This document shows positions 8,644-18,000 of a stretch of 64,000 nt of DNA, piece by piece. The notes below the pieces were generated by a model that saw only the letters and a program-made list of their open reading frames with translations, ran no database searches and was not told where the DNA came from. A program made the position numbers and the translations under genes. The first letter of the stretch is position 1, and each line of letters opens with the position of its first letter. This stretch comes from JAJVID01 sp963743425. GTDB taxonomy: Bacteria > Acidobacteriota > Blastocatellia > RBC074. The stretch covers positions 682,001 to 746,000 of the forward strand of contig CAVUPU010000009.1 in the NCBI GenBank assembly GCA_963743425.1, given 5' to 3'.

Positions 8644-8666
8644 CCGTCATCGCGGGAGCGCAACGG

Positions 8667-11441
8667 TTAGTTGACCATCCGCTGCTGTTGCGCGCGCAGC
8701 GTCTCGTCAATCCTCGCGGCGGACTCCTGCATGTGCGCCCGCGTCGCCGTGTTCATGGTTGCGCCGTTCCCCAGCGCCTGCTGGATGCGCCCGCGGAGTT
8801 GCGTGAGGTTGTAGCGCGCGAGCGTGGCGGCGTCCTCCGGGGTCGTCGGGTTCGGCCTGAGCACAAGGATCGCAAGGCGCTTCAGGTGCTCGCGCTGCAC
8901 GGCGCGGCGGAAGCTGTTGATTTGCCCCGTCGCGCCCGGCTTCAACTCCGACCAGACCGCGTCCTGCACGCCATCGAACATGTCGGCCATCGTGAAGGCG
9001 TCGCGCGGGTTCGCGTACTTCACTTCGGCGTCCTGCAGGCGCGCAAGCACAATCGGGTTGAAGAGCCGGTCGAGCAGCGCGCGTTGCAGCATGACGACCT
9101 GCTGGTGGATCGGGTAGTCGAGCCGTTGCGCCCGCCACACGCTGCCCTCGAAGTCCCAGTGGCGTTCGGAGGCCAGCTTGTTGAGGAGGCTCGGCGGCAG
9201 ATCAAAGGCTTTCGGGCCGAAGGCGTAAGTTTTCAGCAGCTCCAGCGCCTGCCGCTGCTTCGCCGCCGGGACTGGTTCGTAAGGCGCGCGCCCGTTCGGG
9301 TCGCCGACGTGGTCACGGTGATGATAGACGCCGCCGACATACTTGTTGGTGTTGAGCAGCGAGATAACCAGCTCGCCGAAGGCGTTATTGAACGCGCGGC
9401 GCAGGCGTTGATAGCCCTCGCCCTGCCGCGCGGCCTTCGTCTCCAGGCCGCGCCAGATTTCGTGCGCGAGCTTGACGCGCTCGGTGTAGTACCGCAATGG
9501 GTCGCTGCCGAAGTCCCACTGGTTCGTGCGCGGGTCGAGTCCGATGGGCGACGTGCCAAAGGAGTCCTCGTCCGTGCCGTAGGCGAGTGTCGGGTCGGCC
9601 ACGCGCGAGGCGATCTTGCGCAGCTCCGGCAATTCGCCTTCGGGGCTGCTCGCGGCGAGCGGCTTGTATGCGTACTCGATCGCCCAGTAGTCGTAAGTCC
9701 CGAGCGTCGTCTGCCAGTACTGCCCCTGCTGGCTGCCCTGCGGCGCGATGTTGACGGGCGTGTAGTCCATCACCGAGCCGGTCAGCCCCTGGTCGGTCGT
9801 GGCCGCCGTATCCTGCAACTTATCGAACTGGTGGAGCGTCGAGGCGCGGAAGTTGTGTCTGAGTCCGAGAGTGTGGCCGACCTCGTGCGCCGTGACGTGC
9901 GTGAGAAAGTCGTTGACGAATTTCTCTACGTCTGCGCCGTTCGCCAGCAGCCCGCGGGCCGTCATCAGGTTGTGCCCGAAAGCAGCCTGATGCCTCACGC
10001 CGCGCGCCTGGTCGCACATCGCGCGCAGGTTCGGCTTCAAACGAAATAGCTCGGCCATCCCGTTCGGCTGCTGTTCGGAGAACGGCTGCACGACCTCCTC
10101 GAACTCCTGCCGCGAGAAGCGCGTGATGTTCTCGGTGAAGCCAATGTCCGCGTCGTAGATTTGGCCCGTGAAAGGATTGACGCGCGACGGGCCGATGGCG
10201 AAGCTCGCGTCTGTGGAAACGAACCAGCGAATCGTGTTGTAGCGCACGTCCGCCGGGTCCCAGTCGGCGTCGTCCGGCTGCTGCCTGACGACGAGCGCGT
10301 CCTTGAAGCCGATGCGCTCGAAGGCCTTGTTCCACATCAGCACGCCGTCAGCGACGGCCTTGCGATATTTCTCAGGAATAGTGTTTTCGAGCCAGAAGAC
10401 AATCGGCTGCTTCGGAGGCGAGAGCGCCGCGTTCGGGTCGGCCTTCTCCAGTCGCCAGCGCGTGACGTAGCGCACGTAAGGCGTGTGCTCGTTGTCGATG
10501 GTGAAGTCTTGATACATCGCTATGAAGTGACCGACACGGTCATCAGCGAGCCGAGCGCGGTAGCCCGTTTCGGGCAGAGAGGAGAGGCTGTAGCGGATGC
10601 GGAATTGCAGGCTCCGCACGTCCGGCGGCGCGACGGGCGGCGGCGCCTGCGGAATCGGCGCGGACGACGGCATGAGCGGCGCGACGGGCGGCCGCTCGAT
10701 GGCGAAGTTGAGCAGCGATTCAATCTCGACGTTCTGCGGGAACGCCTTCACCGACCCGAACGCGCTGTTCTTCGCGTCGAGCCGGTACGGCCAGCGGTAG
10801 GTCGCTTCGAGCGCATAGCCAATGAGCGGGATGTCAGTGAGCAGGAGACTGTTCAACTCGACGAGCACGCTCTTGCGTTCCGGGTGTGGCAGGCTCGCAA
10901 CGGGCGCGGAGCCGAGAATCGAGTCGGTGAAAGAGCGCGCGACGGCCCGCTGAATCGGCGTCTTCTCCCCGGCGCGGTAGTTCACGTTTTTATGCGTGAA
11001 CTGGACGTTCTTGCCGAGCTTGTGGAGCGTGAAGACGAACTCGCCGAGGACTTGCGAGGCGAAGAACCCGCGCTCGCCAAGCGCCGATTCCATCGTCGGA
11101 GAGCAGAGGTAGGTCTGGTCGAACTGCTCGGGCAGGATTTCGAGCCAGACCTTGTCCTCCTTGCTGTAGAGCGTGAACAAACCCTTGACGGCTTCGGCGT
11201 CTTTGATGACGTCGGCGAAGGGCTTTTCGGGCGGCGGAGTCGGCGTCGGCGGAGTCTGGCCGGGAGTCGCCGATTGGCCCGCCGGAGGCGCTTGCTGCTC
11301 GACTGACGGCGAGCCGTGCGTCGCCGGCTGATCCTGGGCGAAGACCGGCGCGAGGCCGGGATTGATGAATATAAGTGAGAACAGCAGCCCGACCGTGACT
11401 ACTCGGCGGACGCGCTGCCGTGATGTGGTAAACAGAGACAT
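8667..11441 (-). CDS. Secreted zinc-dependent metalloprotease (DUF5117/metzincin-like)
   Basis: About 924 residues. The start is ATG at 11441, preceded by AAGGAGAAATGGT; an upstream ATG at 11501 lacks a ribosome site. A signal peptide (about residues 1-37, ending VFAQ) leads to a Pro-rich segment, a DUF5118/DUF5117-type N-terminal half, and a zinc site HEVGHTLGLRH (9855-9887, HExxHxxGxxH) with a probable Met-turn in SVMDYTP. The family is large, secreted and common in Bacteroidota and Acidobacteriota; substrates are mostly unknown. It stands alone, with the degraded intron region downstream. Confidence 0.9.
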   Translation of the reverse strand: MSLFTTSRQRVRRVVTVGLLFSLIFINPGLAPVFAQDQPATHGSPSVEQQAPPAGQSATPGQTPPTPTPPPEKPFADVIKDAEAVKGLFTLYSKEDKVWLEILPEQFDQTYLCSPTMESALGERGFFASQVLGEFVFTLHKLGKNVQFTHKNVNYRAGEKTPIQRAVARSFTDSILGSAPVASLPHPERKSVLVELNSLLLTDIPLIGYALEATYRWPYRLDAKNSAFGSVKAFPQNVEIESLLNFAIERPPVAPLMPSSAPIPQAPPPVAPPDVRSLQFRIRYSLSSLPETGYRARLADDRVGHFIAMYQDFTIDNEHTPYVRYVTRWRLEKADPNAALSPPKQPIVFWLENTIPEKYRKAVADGVLMWNKAFERIGFKDALVVRQQPDDADWDPADVRYNTIRWFVSTDASFAIGPSRVNPFTGQIYDADIGFTENITRFSRQEFEEVVQPFSEQQPNGMAELFRLKPNLRAMCDQARGVRHQAAFGHNLMTARGLLANGADVEKFVNDFLTHVTAHEVGHTLGLRHNFRASTLHQFDKLQDTAATTDQGLTGSVMDYTPVNIAPQGSQQGQYWQTTLGTYDYWAIEYAYKPLAASSPEGELPELRKIASRVADPTLAYGTDEDSFGTSPIGLDPRTNQWDFGSDPLRYYTERVKLAHEIWRGLETKAARQGEGYQRLRRAFNNAFGELVISLLNTNKYVGGVYHHRDHVGDPNGRAPYEPVPAAKQRQALELLKTYAFGPKAFDLPPSLLNKLASERHWDFEGSVWRAQRLDYPIHQQVVMLQRALLDRLFNPIVLARLQDAEVKYANPRDAFTMADMFDGVQDAVWSELKPGATGQINSFRRAVQREHLKRLAILVLRPNPTTPEDAATLARYNLTQLRGRIQQALGNGATMNTATRAHMQESAARIDETLRAQQQRMVN

Positions 11442-11751
11442 ACCATTTCTCCTTTCCGTCAAGTTGCGGATTTGAAAGGCTTGGCCCGCGCCATCGTCCA
11501 TGTGAGAGCGCCGCCGCGCCGGCTAACCAGTTGCTGTCAGAGATGAACCGACAAATATAGCTGTGCTCCTGCTTACGAAGGGGGTGTGGGTTAAGTTCCG
11601 TCCGTCCCCTGGGTGGAGCGCCAGCGGTCCTTCTCACCGATCTTTACTTGTAAAGTGGAGATGTATAATCCTAAACTCAATCTGAAATGACCGGCAGGTC
11701 ATGAAAGAATCCGATCTTCGGCGTACAAAGCTATACACAATCAAGGGGAAA
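11442..11751. other. Divergent intergenic region, no gene seen
   Basis: This 310-bp gap separates the divergent metalloprotease and DinB-like genes. It should hold both promoters. I see no repeat, palindrome or protein-like frame, and base composition drops toward AT after about 11640. Confidence 0.5.
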
Positions 11752-12285
11752 ATGAATGAAAGTATGAAGAGATCAGACATCAAAACAATGCCGCAGTATT
11801 TCGAGAAATACATCAACCTGGTTGACGATGTCGAACTATCGCAAGCGTTCGACGACAGCATCAAACAGTTTGACGAACTGGACAAAAAATTATTGGCAAA
11901 GCTCGACGGCAAACGCTATGCGCCCGACAAATGGACCACGAAAGAAATTTTTCAGCACGTCATTGATTGGGAAAGAATTTTGTCTTTTCGCGCTTTGCTG
12001 TTTGCCAGAAAAGAAGGTTCGATTCCGCAAAGCGTTGATGGCGATTTGCTCGCTGCGAATATGAACGCCGACCGACGCTCGATTGACGGTTTGATTGACG
12101 ACTTGAAAATCACGCGGCTTTCGACCAAAGCGATGTTCAAGAGTTTTGACGACGACATGCTGCAAAACACCGGCGTAAACTGGAAACATGAAATGTCAGT
12201 TTTGGCAATGGGTTTTACGATCATCGGACACCAGATTCATCATCTCAAAATCCTGGAGGAAAAGTACTATCCACTGCTTTATTAA
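11752..12285 (+). CDS. DinB-family-like protein
   Basis: 177 residues from the ATG at 11752, which has AAGGGG four bases upstream; ATGs at 11701 and 11764 are alternatives. Sequence features are a four-helix-bundle pattern, WTTKEIFQHVIDWERILSFR (first His-bearing helix) and GHQIHHLKILEEKYYPL (C-terminal helix with His). These match the DinB_2 / YfiT-like metal-binding superfamily, whose members include thiol transferases and stress-induced proteins; the actual reaction cannot be read. The gene is clearly lower in GC, with AT-rich codons (AAA, GAA, TTT), unlike its neighbours, which suggests recent acquisition. Confidence 0.75.
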   Translation: MNESMKRSDIKTMPQYFEKYINLVDDVELSQAFDDSIKQFDELDKKLLAKLDGKRYAPDKWTTKEIFQHVIDWERILSFRALLFARKEGSIPQSVDGDLLAANMNADRRSIDGLIDDLKITRLSTKAMFKSFDDDMLQNTGVNWKHEMSVLAMGFTIIGHQIHHLKILEEKYYPLLY

Positions 12286-12294
12286 GTTGGGGAC

Positions 12295-12777
12295 TCATTC
12301 CTTCCCGGTCGCGTCTGCCCCGTAAGGGATCAGGGTTTTGATTCGTTCGGATTCATCCACGCGATCTATCTTCCATGCGCCGTCGCGCAGGACCAGATAA
12401 TGTTGTTGCGCTTCGTTCTTGCCTCGGTAGACAAACTCTACGCGCAGATTCGCGGCTGCTTCGCCGGTTAGCTCGAGGTCCGACACAGCAATGCCGGTGA
12501 TCTCTTCATTAAGCCGCTTCAGGTATTCACCGAACTTCAGCTCGCTCATTTCGACGACGGTCTTCTCCAGGTTTCGTCGCAACTCGCCATCGAAGCAGTT
12601 CAAATAAGCTTCCACATCGCCGACTCGCGCGGCGTCCGACATTCGCCAAACGACCGATTCCGGGTTGGCGGAGTTGAAACCCGATTCAGCGGTCTTCAGC
12701 CGCTGACGCGCGGCGAAGAAGACCAACGCTCCGGCAATCAGCAACACGGTCACAATCGCAGGCATGCGTTTTTTCAT
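12295..12777 (-). CDS. Small membrane-anchored protein of unknown function
   Basis: 160 residues. An N-terminal membrane segment (residues 6-23, Lys-Lys-Arg on the cytoplasmic side) is followed by an alpha/beta domain with VWRMSDAARVGDVEAYLNCF and a closing HYLVLRDGAWKIDRVDE strand. That pattern resembles NTF2-like or DUF4878-type extracytoplasmic domains. It is the last gene on the minus strand after the SPFH operon, 257 bp away, with two palindromes in between, so cotranscription is uncertain. No enzymatic motif is visible. Confidence 0.65.
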   Translation of the reverse strand: MKKRMPAIVTVLLIAGALVFFAARQRLKTAESGFNSANPESVVWRMSDAARVGDVEAYLNCFDGELRRNLEKTVVEMSELKFGEYLKRLNEEITGIAVSDLELTGEAAANLRVEFVYRGKNEAQQHYLVLRDGAWKIDRVDESERIKTLIPYGADATGKE

Positions 12778-12789
12778 ATCTGTTCACCT

Positions 12790-12960
12790 AGAGCGTATTG
12801 CGATTGCATGTACGGGAAAGTGGCGAGATCTCCGGTACGGTACGGGGAGCATGAGCGACCTGAGCCTTGATCAGCAAGCCTTTTGATATATGCTCAGGTC
12901 GCTTACGCTCCCCGTACTGTAACGCTCGTCGTCCCGTGCACGCATTTGCAATCCGCTCTA
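12790..12960. repeat. 171-bp nested palindrome
   Basis: The outer arms are TAGAGCGTATTGC...GTACGGGA and TCCCGTGCACGC...GCAATCCGCTCTA. The inner arms are GGTACGGTACGGGGAGC...GCGACCTGAGC and GCTCAGGTCGC...GCTCCCCGTACTGTAAC. The outer arm is related to that of the palindrome inside the DUF1800 gene at 34441-34546; the inner ends (GTACTGTA) match the 70-bp palindromes. It is probably a MITE-like hairpin element. Confidence 0.7.
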
Positions 12961-13030
12961 ACAGTACCGCGCGCATAAGCAAGCGGTTGCGTGCAATCCC
13001 AACCGCTTGCTTACGCGAGCGGCACTGTTA
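12959..13030. repeat. 72-bp palindrome, TACAGTACC family (copy 1)
   Basis: The arms are ACAGTACCGCGCGCATAAGC and AAGCGGTTGCGTG, pairing with CAACCGCTTGCTTACGCGAG and CGGCACTGT. Close copies lie at 52231-52300 and 52764-52835. It sits just downstream of the SPFH gene stop and could act as an mRNA 3' hairpin. Confidence 0.8.
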
Positions 13031-13034
13031 AGAG

Positions 13035-13973
13035 TTAGGGGTTCGGACGGATGATTCCCAAGTCCATCAGACTCTTCGGCCCCGAAGAATCAATCACGAC
13101 CTTCTTCACGCGCGGCAAGACCTCTTCCATCGTTTCCAGATAAAGCCGCCGCTCCGTTACATCTTTTGCCTTGCGCGATTCGGCCAGCAGTTTGGTGAAC
13201 CGGGCGGCGTCGCCCTCGGCTTCGTTGATGCGCTGTTGGCGATAGCTTTCGGCGTCAGTGACGAGCTTCTCCGCCTCCCCTTCGGCTTTGGCGGTGGCGT
13301 CATTGGCATACCCTTGCGCTTCGTTAACGATGCGGTCGCGGTCGGCGCGGGCGCTGACCGATTCGCGGAAGGCGTCGGCGGCTTCGGCCGGTGGCGTGAC
13401 GTTTTCGATGTTGATGGAGCTGATGAAAACCCCGCTCGCGTAAGCATCCAATATCTCACGCGACGCGATGAGCGTCGCATTTTGCGCGGCGACTTTGCCC
13501 GTGGTCAATAAGCTGTCCACGTTCTCAGCCGCGATGGTTTTGGCAAAAGCTGATTCAACCGACCTGGCGACCAATTGCTCAACATCCTGCGAACGAAAGA
13601 GGAAGGCTGCTGGGTCTTTGACCGCGTACTGAACAGCCATTCGGACGTTGATCAAGTTCTGATCGCCGGTCAGATATTCGGTCGGAATTTCCGCCGCTGT
13701 CCGGCCCAGCGTCTGATCCGGCATCTCAATGCCAACAGTCAGGCGTTTGGTTTCCAACACTTTCAATTTATAAACGCTTTCAATCGGCCACGGCAGGCTG
13801 TAATGAACTCCCGGCATAACGCCTTTCGCAACGACCCTGCCGAAGCGAACAACGACCGCCTGCTGATCCGGCGCGACAAAATAAACTCCCGAAAGCGCAT
13901 AAGCAGCTAAAACGGCCAACCGCCAGCGCCTGCGGAATACGGAATGCGGAATGCGGAATGCGGAATTTGTCAT
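13035..13973 (-). CDS. SPFH/band-7 protein, HflK-like
   Basis: 312 residues. One N-terminal membrane segment (about 18-34) is followed by an SPFH domain (VRFGRVVAKGVMPGVHYSLP) and a long Ala/Glu-rich coiled coil (about 215-275). In E. coli, HflK and HflC form a large membrane cage around the FtsH protease and regulate it. This is the third SPFH protein in the operon (order K-C-K), separated from hflC by a four-helix-bundle remnant. The first 15 residues (MTNSAFRIPHSVFRR) are encoded by GGAATGC-type heptamers, so the native N-terminus was probably replaced or extended by repeat sequence. No FtsH gene is in the window. Confidence 0.85.
   Translation of the reverse strand: MTNSAFRIPHSVFRRRWRLAVLAAYALSGVYFVAPDQQAVVVRFGRVVAKGVMPGVHYSLPWPIESVYKLKVLETKRLTVGIEMPDQTLGRTAAEIPTEYLTGDQNLINVRMAVQYAVKDPAAFLFRSQDVEQLVARSVESAFAKTIAAENVDSLLTTGKVAAQNATLIASREILDAYASGVFISSINIENVTPPAEAADAFRESVSARADRDRIVNEAQGYANDATAKAEGEAEKLVTDAESYRQQRINEAEGDAARFTKLLAESRKAKDVTERRLYLETMEEVLPRVKKVVIDSSGPKSLMDLGIIRPNP
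13935..13970. repeat. GGAATGC heptamer array, left side of S23-like remnant
   Basis: About four to five 7-bp units (GGAATGC and variants) lie at the 5' end of the HflK-like gene and encode its first residues. An inverse array lies at 14138-14178, so the pair brackets the four-helix-bundle remnant. Confidence 0.8.
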
Positions 13974-14191
13974 AACGATTTAGCTCCTACCGAAGTTCCA
14001 CATCTCAACAGTTGCTTACCGATCACATCAGCGGTCTTGCCTGATGGCAAAGATTCGACCAACTCGATAATTCGCAAAGCAAAAGCTTTTGTCCGTTTTT
14101 TCAGATCATATTCAACCATATCGCGTCTGCTTTCTTCATTCCGCATTCCGCATTCCGGACATTCCGCAGTTCCGCATTCACTGCCTCCCAT
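13970..14191 (-). pseudogene. Truncated four-helix-bundle (S23/Avd-like) protein
   Basis: Recognisable sequence starts at the Met at 14119: MVEYDLKKRTKAFALRIIEL, then LPSGKTADVIGKQLLRCGTS. This matches the TIGR02436 four-helix-bundle family (23S rRNA intervening-sequence proteins), whose relatives include Avd, the accessory protein of diversity-generating retroelements. Only about 45 of the usual ~120 residues remain; the sequence ends as VGAKSL just before the HflK-like start. Its upstream codons are heptamer-derived (ECGTAECPECGMRNEE). It lies between two SPFH genes, overlaps the hflC stop by 14 bp, and is bracketed by inverted heptamer arrays, so it looks like an inserted cassette that then decayed. 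Confidence 0.75.
14138..14178. repeat. GCATTCC heptamer array, right side of S23-like remnant
   Basis: Units of ATTCCGC with two imperfect copies (ATTCCGGAC, ATTCCGCAGTTCCGC) lie inverse to the array at 13935-13970. The array abuts the 3' end of hflC. Confidence 0.75.
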
Positions 14192-15062
14192 GCGTTAAGA
14201 GTTTCAGCAGTTCGGAATCCGACGACAGGATGGCCGTCGTGTTCGGATCGATCACCTTCTTGTAGGCTTCAAGCGTTCGCACCAGCTTGTAAAACTTCGG
14301 ATCGCGCGAATAGGCCTCGGCATAGATACGGGTTGACTGCGCGTCGCCGTCGCCGCGAATCTTTTCGGCTTCGCGGTAAGCTTCGGAAATAATTCGAGCC
14401 TTTTCCTTGTCGGCTTCGGCGCGAATCTTCAACGCTTCGGCTTCGCCTTCGGCGCGGTATTGTTTGGCGATGCGCTCGCGTTCGGCGCGCATGCGCGCGA
14501 AGACGCTCTCGCGGTTCTGCGCCGGCAGGTTGAGCCGCTTCATCCGCACGTCAATGATCTCAATGCCGTACTGTTCCAGCGCCCGCGCGCGGCTCTGTTC
14601 GGCTACTTGCCGCATCACGTCCTGAACCGGCGCCTCTTCCGGCCTGATCGAAACCAGCGCCGACAGGTCGGTATTGCCCAGCGCGGCGGCGGCGGCGGAC
14701 CAGACAGTGTCGTGCAATCGCATCTCGGCGCCGGTCAGATCATTGACCGTTTGCAGAAAGCGATTCGGATCGGCGATCCGCCATGCGACGTAACTGTCCA
14801 CGACGATGTTTTTCTTGTCTTTTGTCAGGAACTCCGATGGGCGCGGGTTGTAAACCATGAGCCGCTTTTCAAAGCTGAGCAGGCTCTGCCACGGCCATTT
14901 CAATTTCAATCCGGCGGTCGTGATCGTGCGAACGGGTTTGCCGAACTGCGTGACGATGGCGAACTGCGTTTCGTCAATCGTGAAAGCCGTTCGATAGAGC
15001 AGCGTCAGCGCAACGAGCGCCAACGCGGCGACGGTCAAAAACTTTCTGGTTCGTTCTCGCAT
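14178..15062 (-). CDS. hflC: Protease modulator HflC (SPFH)
   Basis: 294 residues, close to the E. coli HflC size. A single N-terminal membrane segment (about 8-24) precedes the HflC-type SPFH start (TIDETQFAIVTQFGKPVRTI). A coiled coil rich in Arg/Glu/Ala (about 190-245) and the YSRDPKFYKLVRTLEAYKK region typical of HflC follow. In the cell it should assemble with HflK in the inner membrane around FtsH. The start has AAGGAATAACC upstream and lies 11 bp after the stop of the P1B-ATPase-HflK fusion, so the two are almost certainly cotranscribed. Confidence 0.9.
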   Translation of the reverse strand: MRERTRKFLTVAALALVALTLLYRTAFTIDETQFAIVTQFGKPVRTITTAGLKLKWPWQSLLSFEKRLMVYNPRPSEFLTKDKKNIVVDSYVAWRIADPNRFLQTVNDLTGAEMRLHDTVWSAAAAALGNTDLSALVSIRPEEAPVQDVMRQVAEQSRARALEQYGIEIIDVRMKRLNLPAQNRESVFARMRAERERIAKQYRAEGEAEALKIRAEADKEKARIISEAYREAEKIRGDGDAQSTRIYAEAYSRDPKFYKLVRTLEAYKKVIDPNTTAILSSDSELLKLLTHGRQ

Positions 15063-15073
15063 GGTTATTCCTT

Positions 15074-18000
15074 CTACTGCGCATTCGGTTGCGCCAACCG
15101 GCTCGGATCAATCGGCGCTCCTTGCGGATCAATGAAAAGCATCTGCCTCCGTCCGAACTTTGACGCGTCAACAATCATTTTCTTTTTACCGGCCAGGACT
15201 TGCTCGATGGTTTCCAGGTACAACCTGGTTTCGGTCACGTTCGGCGAACGCTTGAAGGCTTCGACGGCTTGTTTGAAGCGTTCGGCGTCGCCTTCGGCGC
15301 GGTTGGCGCGGTCGGAGGTGTAGCCGGCGGCTTCGGCCAATCGAGCCAGCGCCTGTCCCCGCGCCAGAGCGAGTTGTTCGTTGCGATAACTCTCAGCTTC
15401 GTTGATCAGCTTGCTCTTCTCTTCAAAGGCGCTCGATACGTTTCGAAACGCGTCAACGACTTCCACCGACGGATGCGTGTCCTGCAACTGCACGGCGACG
15501 ACGCGCAAGCCGCTGTCGTATTCGTCAAGCCTCGCCTGAAGGATCGCTTTCGCGCCGCGTTCGATCTCGGCTCGGCCAGTGGTCAGCGCGGCGTCCAGGG
15601 TGTTTTGACCTATCAGCAACCGGAGCGCCGATTCAGCCGCCACTCGAATCAGGTTGTCCGGATCGCTCGTCGAGAAAAGAAACTTGTCCGGCGAGCTGAT
15701 GGAATATTGAACGACCGCGTTGACTTCGATCAGGTTCTCGTCACCGGTCAGCATCAACGCTTCGTCGGGCCGGCGTTCGTAACGCCCGCTGCGATGTTGC
15801 AGGTTCCATTCGTAGGCCGCCGGTTCAACCGCATCAGTCAGCGCGGATTCTTTGCCGAGCGTGCGGAAACCGATTTCGGCGACCTGGATGCGGTTCGGTT
15901 TGATCTTCGTCACCTGCTCGACCGGCCACGGGATGCGGTAATGCGGCCCCGGCCACAACGGCGACGGCAGCCGCCGGCCGAAGCGTTGAACCACGCCAAG
16001 CTCATCCGGCCCGACAATCGTCACGCCCGTCAACAGGTAAAACAACGCAACCGCAGCCAGGCCGTATTTCGCAACCTGCGCCCGATGATGGTCGAACCAG
16101 TGGCGAACAGCGTGTAGGCTGATTGCAGCCAGGCGATCTTCGGTGAAATGCCGCACGCGATGGCGCGCTTCGCGGACGAGCTTCCTGCTATGTTTCAGCA
16201 ACGCGCTTTGCTTAACTTTGCCGTAAGCCAGCAGCCGCAACGAATTGAGTACGACCAGCAGCGCCGAAACCTGATGCACGGCAGCCGCAGCAGCCGGGCC
16301 GATAACGCCTGTCGCCGCCGCCGCTATTGAAACGAAGTTGATGGCGAACGCGAAAATCCAGATGTTCTGCCAGATGACTTTGATCGTCGCGCGGCTGACT
16401 TCGACGAGCAGCGGCAGTCGTTCCAGCCGGTCGTTCATCAACACGATGTCGGCTTCTTCAATAGTGATGTCCGTACCGGTCAAGCCCATTGCAATGCCGA
16501 CATCAGCGCAGGCAAGCGCCGGAGCGTCGTTGATGCCGTCGCCGACCATCGCCACGCGCAGCTTCTGCTGTTTCAGCCGCCCGACCAATTCGACTTTCTG
16601 TTGCGGTAGAAGATCGGCATGGACTTCGTGAACGCCCGCGGCTCTTGCGATGCTGCGGGCGATGCGTTCGCGGTCGCCGGTCAGCATCACCGTGCGTTTG
16701 ACGCCCGCGTGATGAAGATGATGAATCGTGTGACGCGCGTCATCGCGCAAACGATCTTGCACGCTGATGACGCCTTGCGCCACGCCGTTTTCGGCGACGA
16801 TGACCGGCGAGTGGCCTTCGAGTTCGAGCGAGTCGAGAGCGGATTCGACGGCCTCGCCAAGTTCAATCTGCCGCGCTTCCATCAACCGCCGATTGCCGGC
16901 GACGACGCGGCGGCCATTCGCGCGAGCTTCGACGCCGAGGCCGGGATCGATCTTGAACTCATCCGCTTCGGCGATGGTCAGGCCGCGCGCGCGCGCCTCT
17001 TTGACGATCAATTGAGCGATGGCGTGTTCGGATCGCTGTTCGGCCAGCGCCGCCATTTGCAGCAGATCATTCTCCGAATACCCGTTGAACGAACTGATGT
17101 TGGTGATGACCGGGCGTCCTTCGGTAAGCGTGCCCGTCTTGTCGAAGATCAGACAATCAACCTGGGCGGCGGCTTCCAGACTCGCGCCGCTTTTGACCAG
17201 CACGCCGTCGCGCGCCAATCGCCCAATCGCGGCGACCACAGCCGCGGGCGCAGCCAGGATCAACGCGCAAGGACAGGCCACCAGCAGCACTGCCACCGTC
17301 CGCATCCAATCGCCGGTGAAATAGATCGTCGCCACAGCGGCAATGGCCAGCAGCGGCAAAAACCATTTTGCGTAACGGTCGGCCAGCCGAACAACAGGCG
17401 CGCGCTTCTCTTCGGCGGCTTCGATCAGGGCGATGATCCTGGCCAGCGTGGTCTCTTCGCCGACGCCTGTGGCGCGGATTTCCAGCGCGCCGGCGGTGTT
17501 GACGCTTCCGGCGAAGACCGAATCGCCTGGCGATTTGTCCGCGGGCAGCGATTCGCCGGTGATCGGCGCTTCGTTGATCGAAGAAGCGCCTGCGACGATC
17601 ACGCCGTCCACCGGCAATCGTTCGCCGGGACGAACGATCACGATGTCGCCTGTCGAAACTTCGGCGATTTTGACTTCACGCTCCTCGTGACCATTGGCAT
17701 TGGAGATTTTGATGCGGGCGGTTTTGGGCGCCAGATCGATCAACTTCTGAATGGCCGACCGCGTGCGGCGCGAGGCGTATTCTTCCAGACCTTCGCCGAT
17801 CAGCATGATGAACACGGCTTCGGCGGCGGCGAAATATTCGCCGATTGCCAGGGCGGCGATGACGGCGACCGCGATAGCCATTTCAGCCGTGACTCGCTTT
17901 TCCAACAGCGCCGAGACCGAGTTGTAGAAGATCCGCCACCCGCCGACGAGCGCCAGCCAGACGCCTGTGTTGATGCCCCACAACTCCGTAAACACGCCCA

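Noticed and set aside
8640..10049. 469-codon plus-strand frame
   Set aside because: Antisense to the metalloprotease gene, Arg/Val-rich with no domain; shadow.
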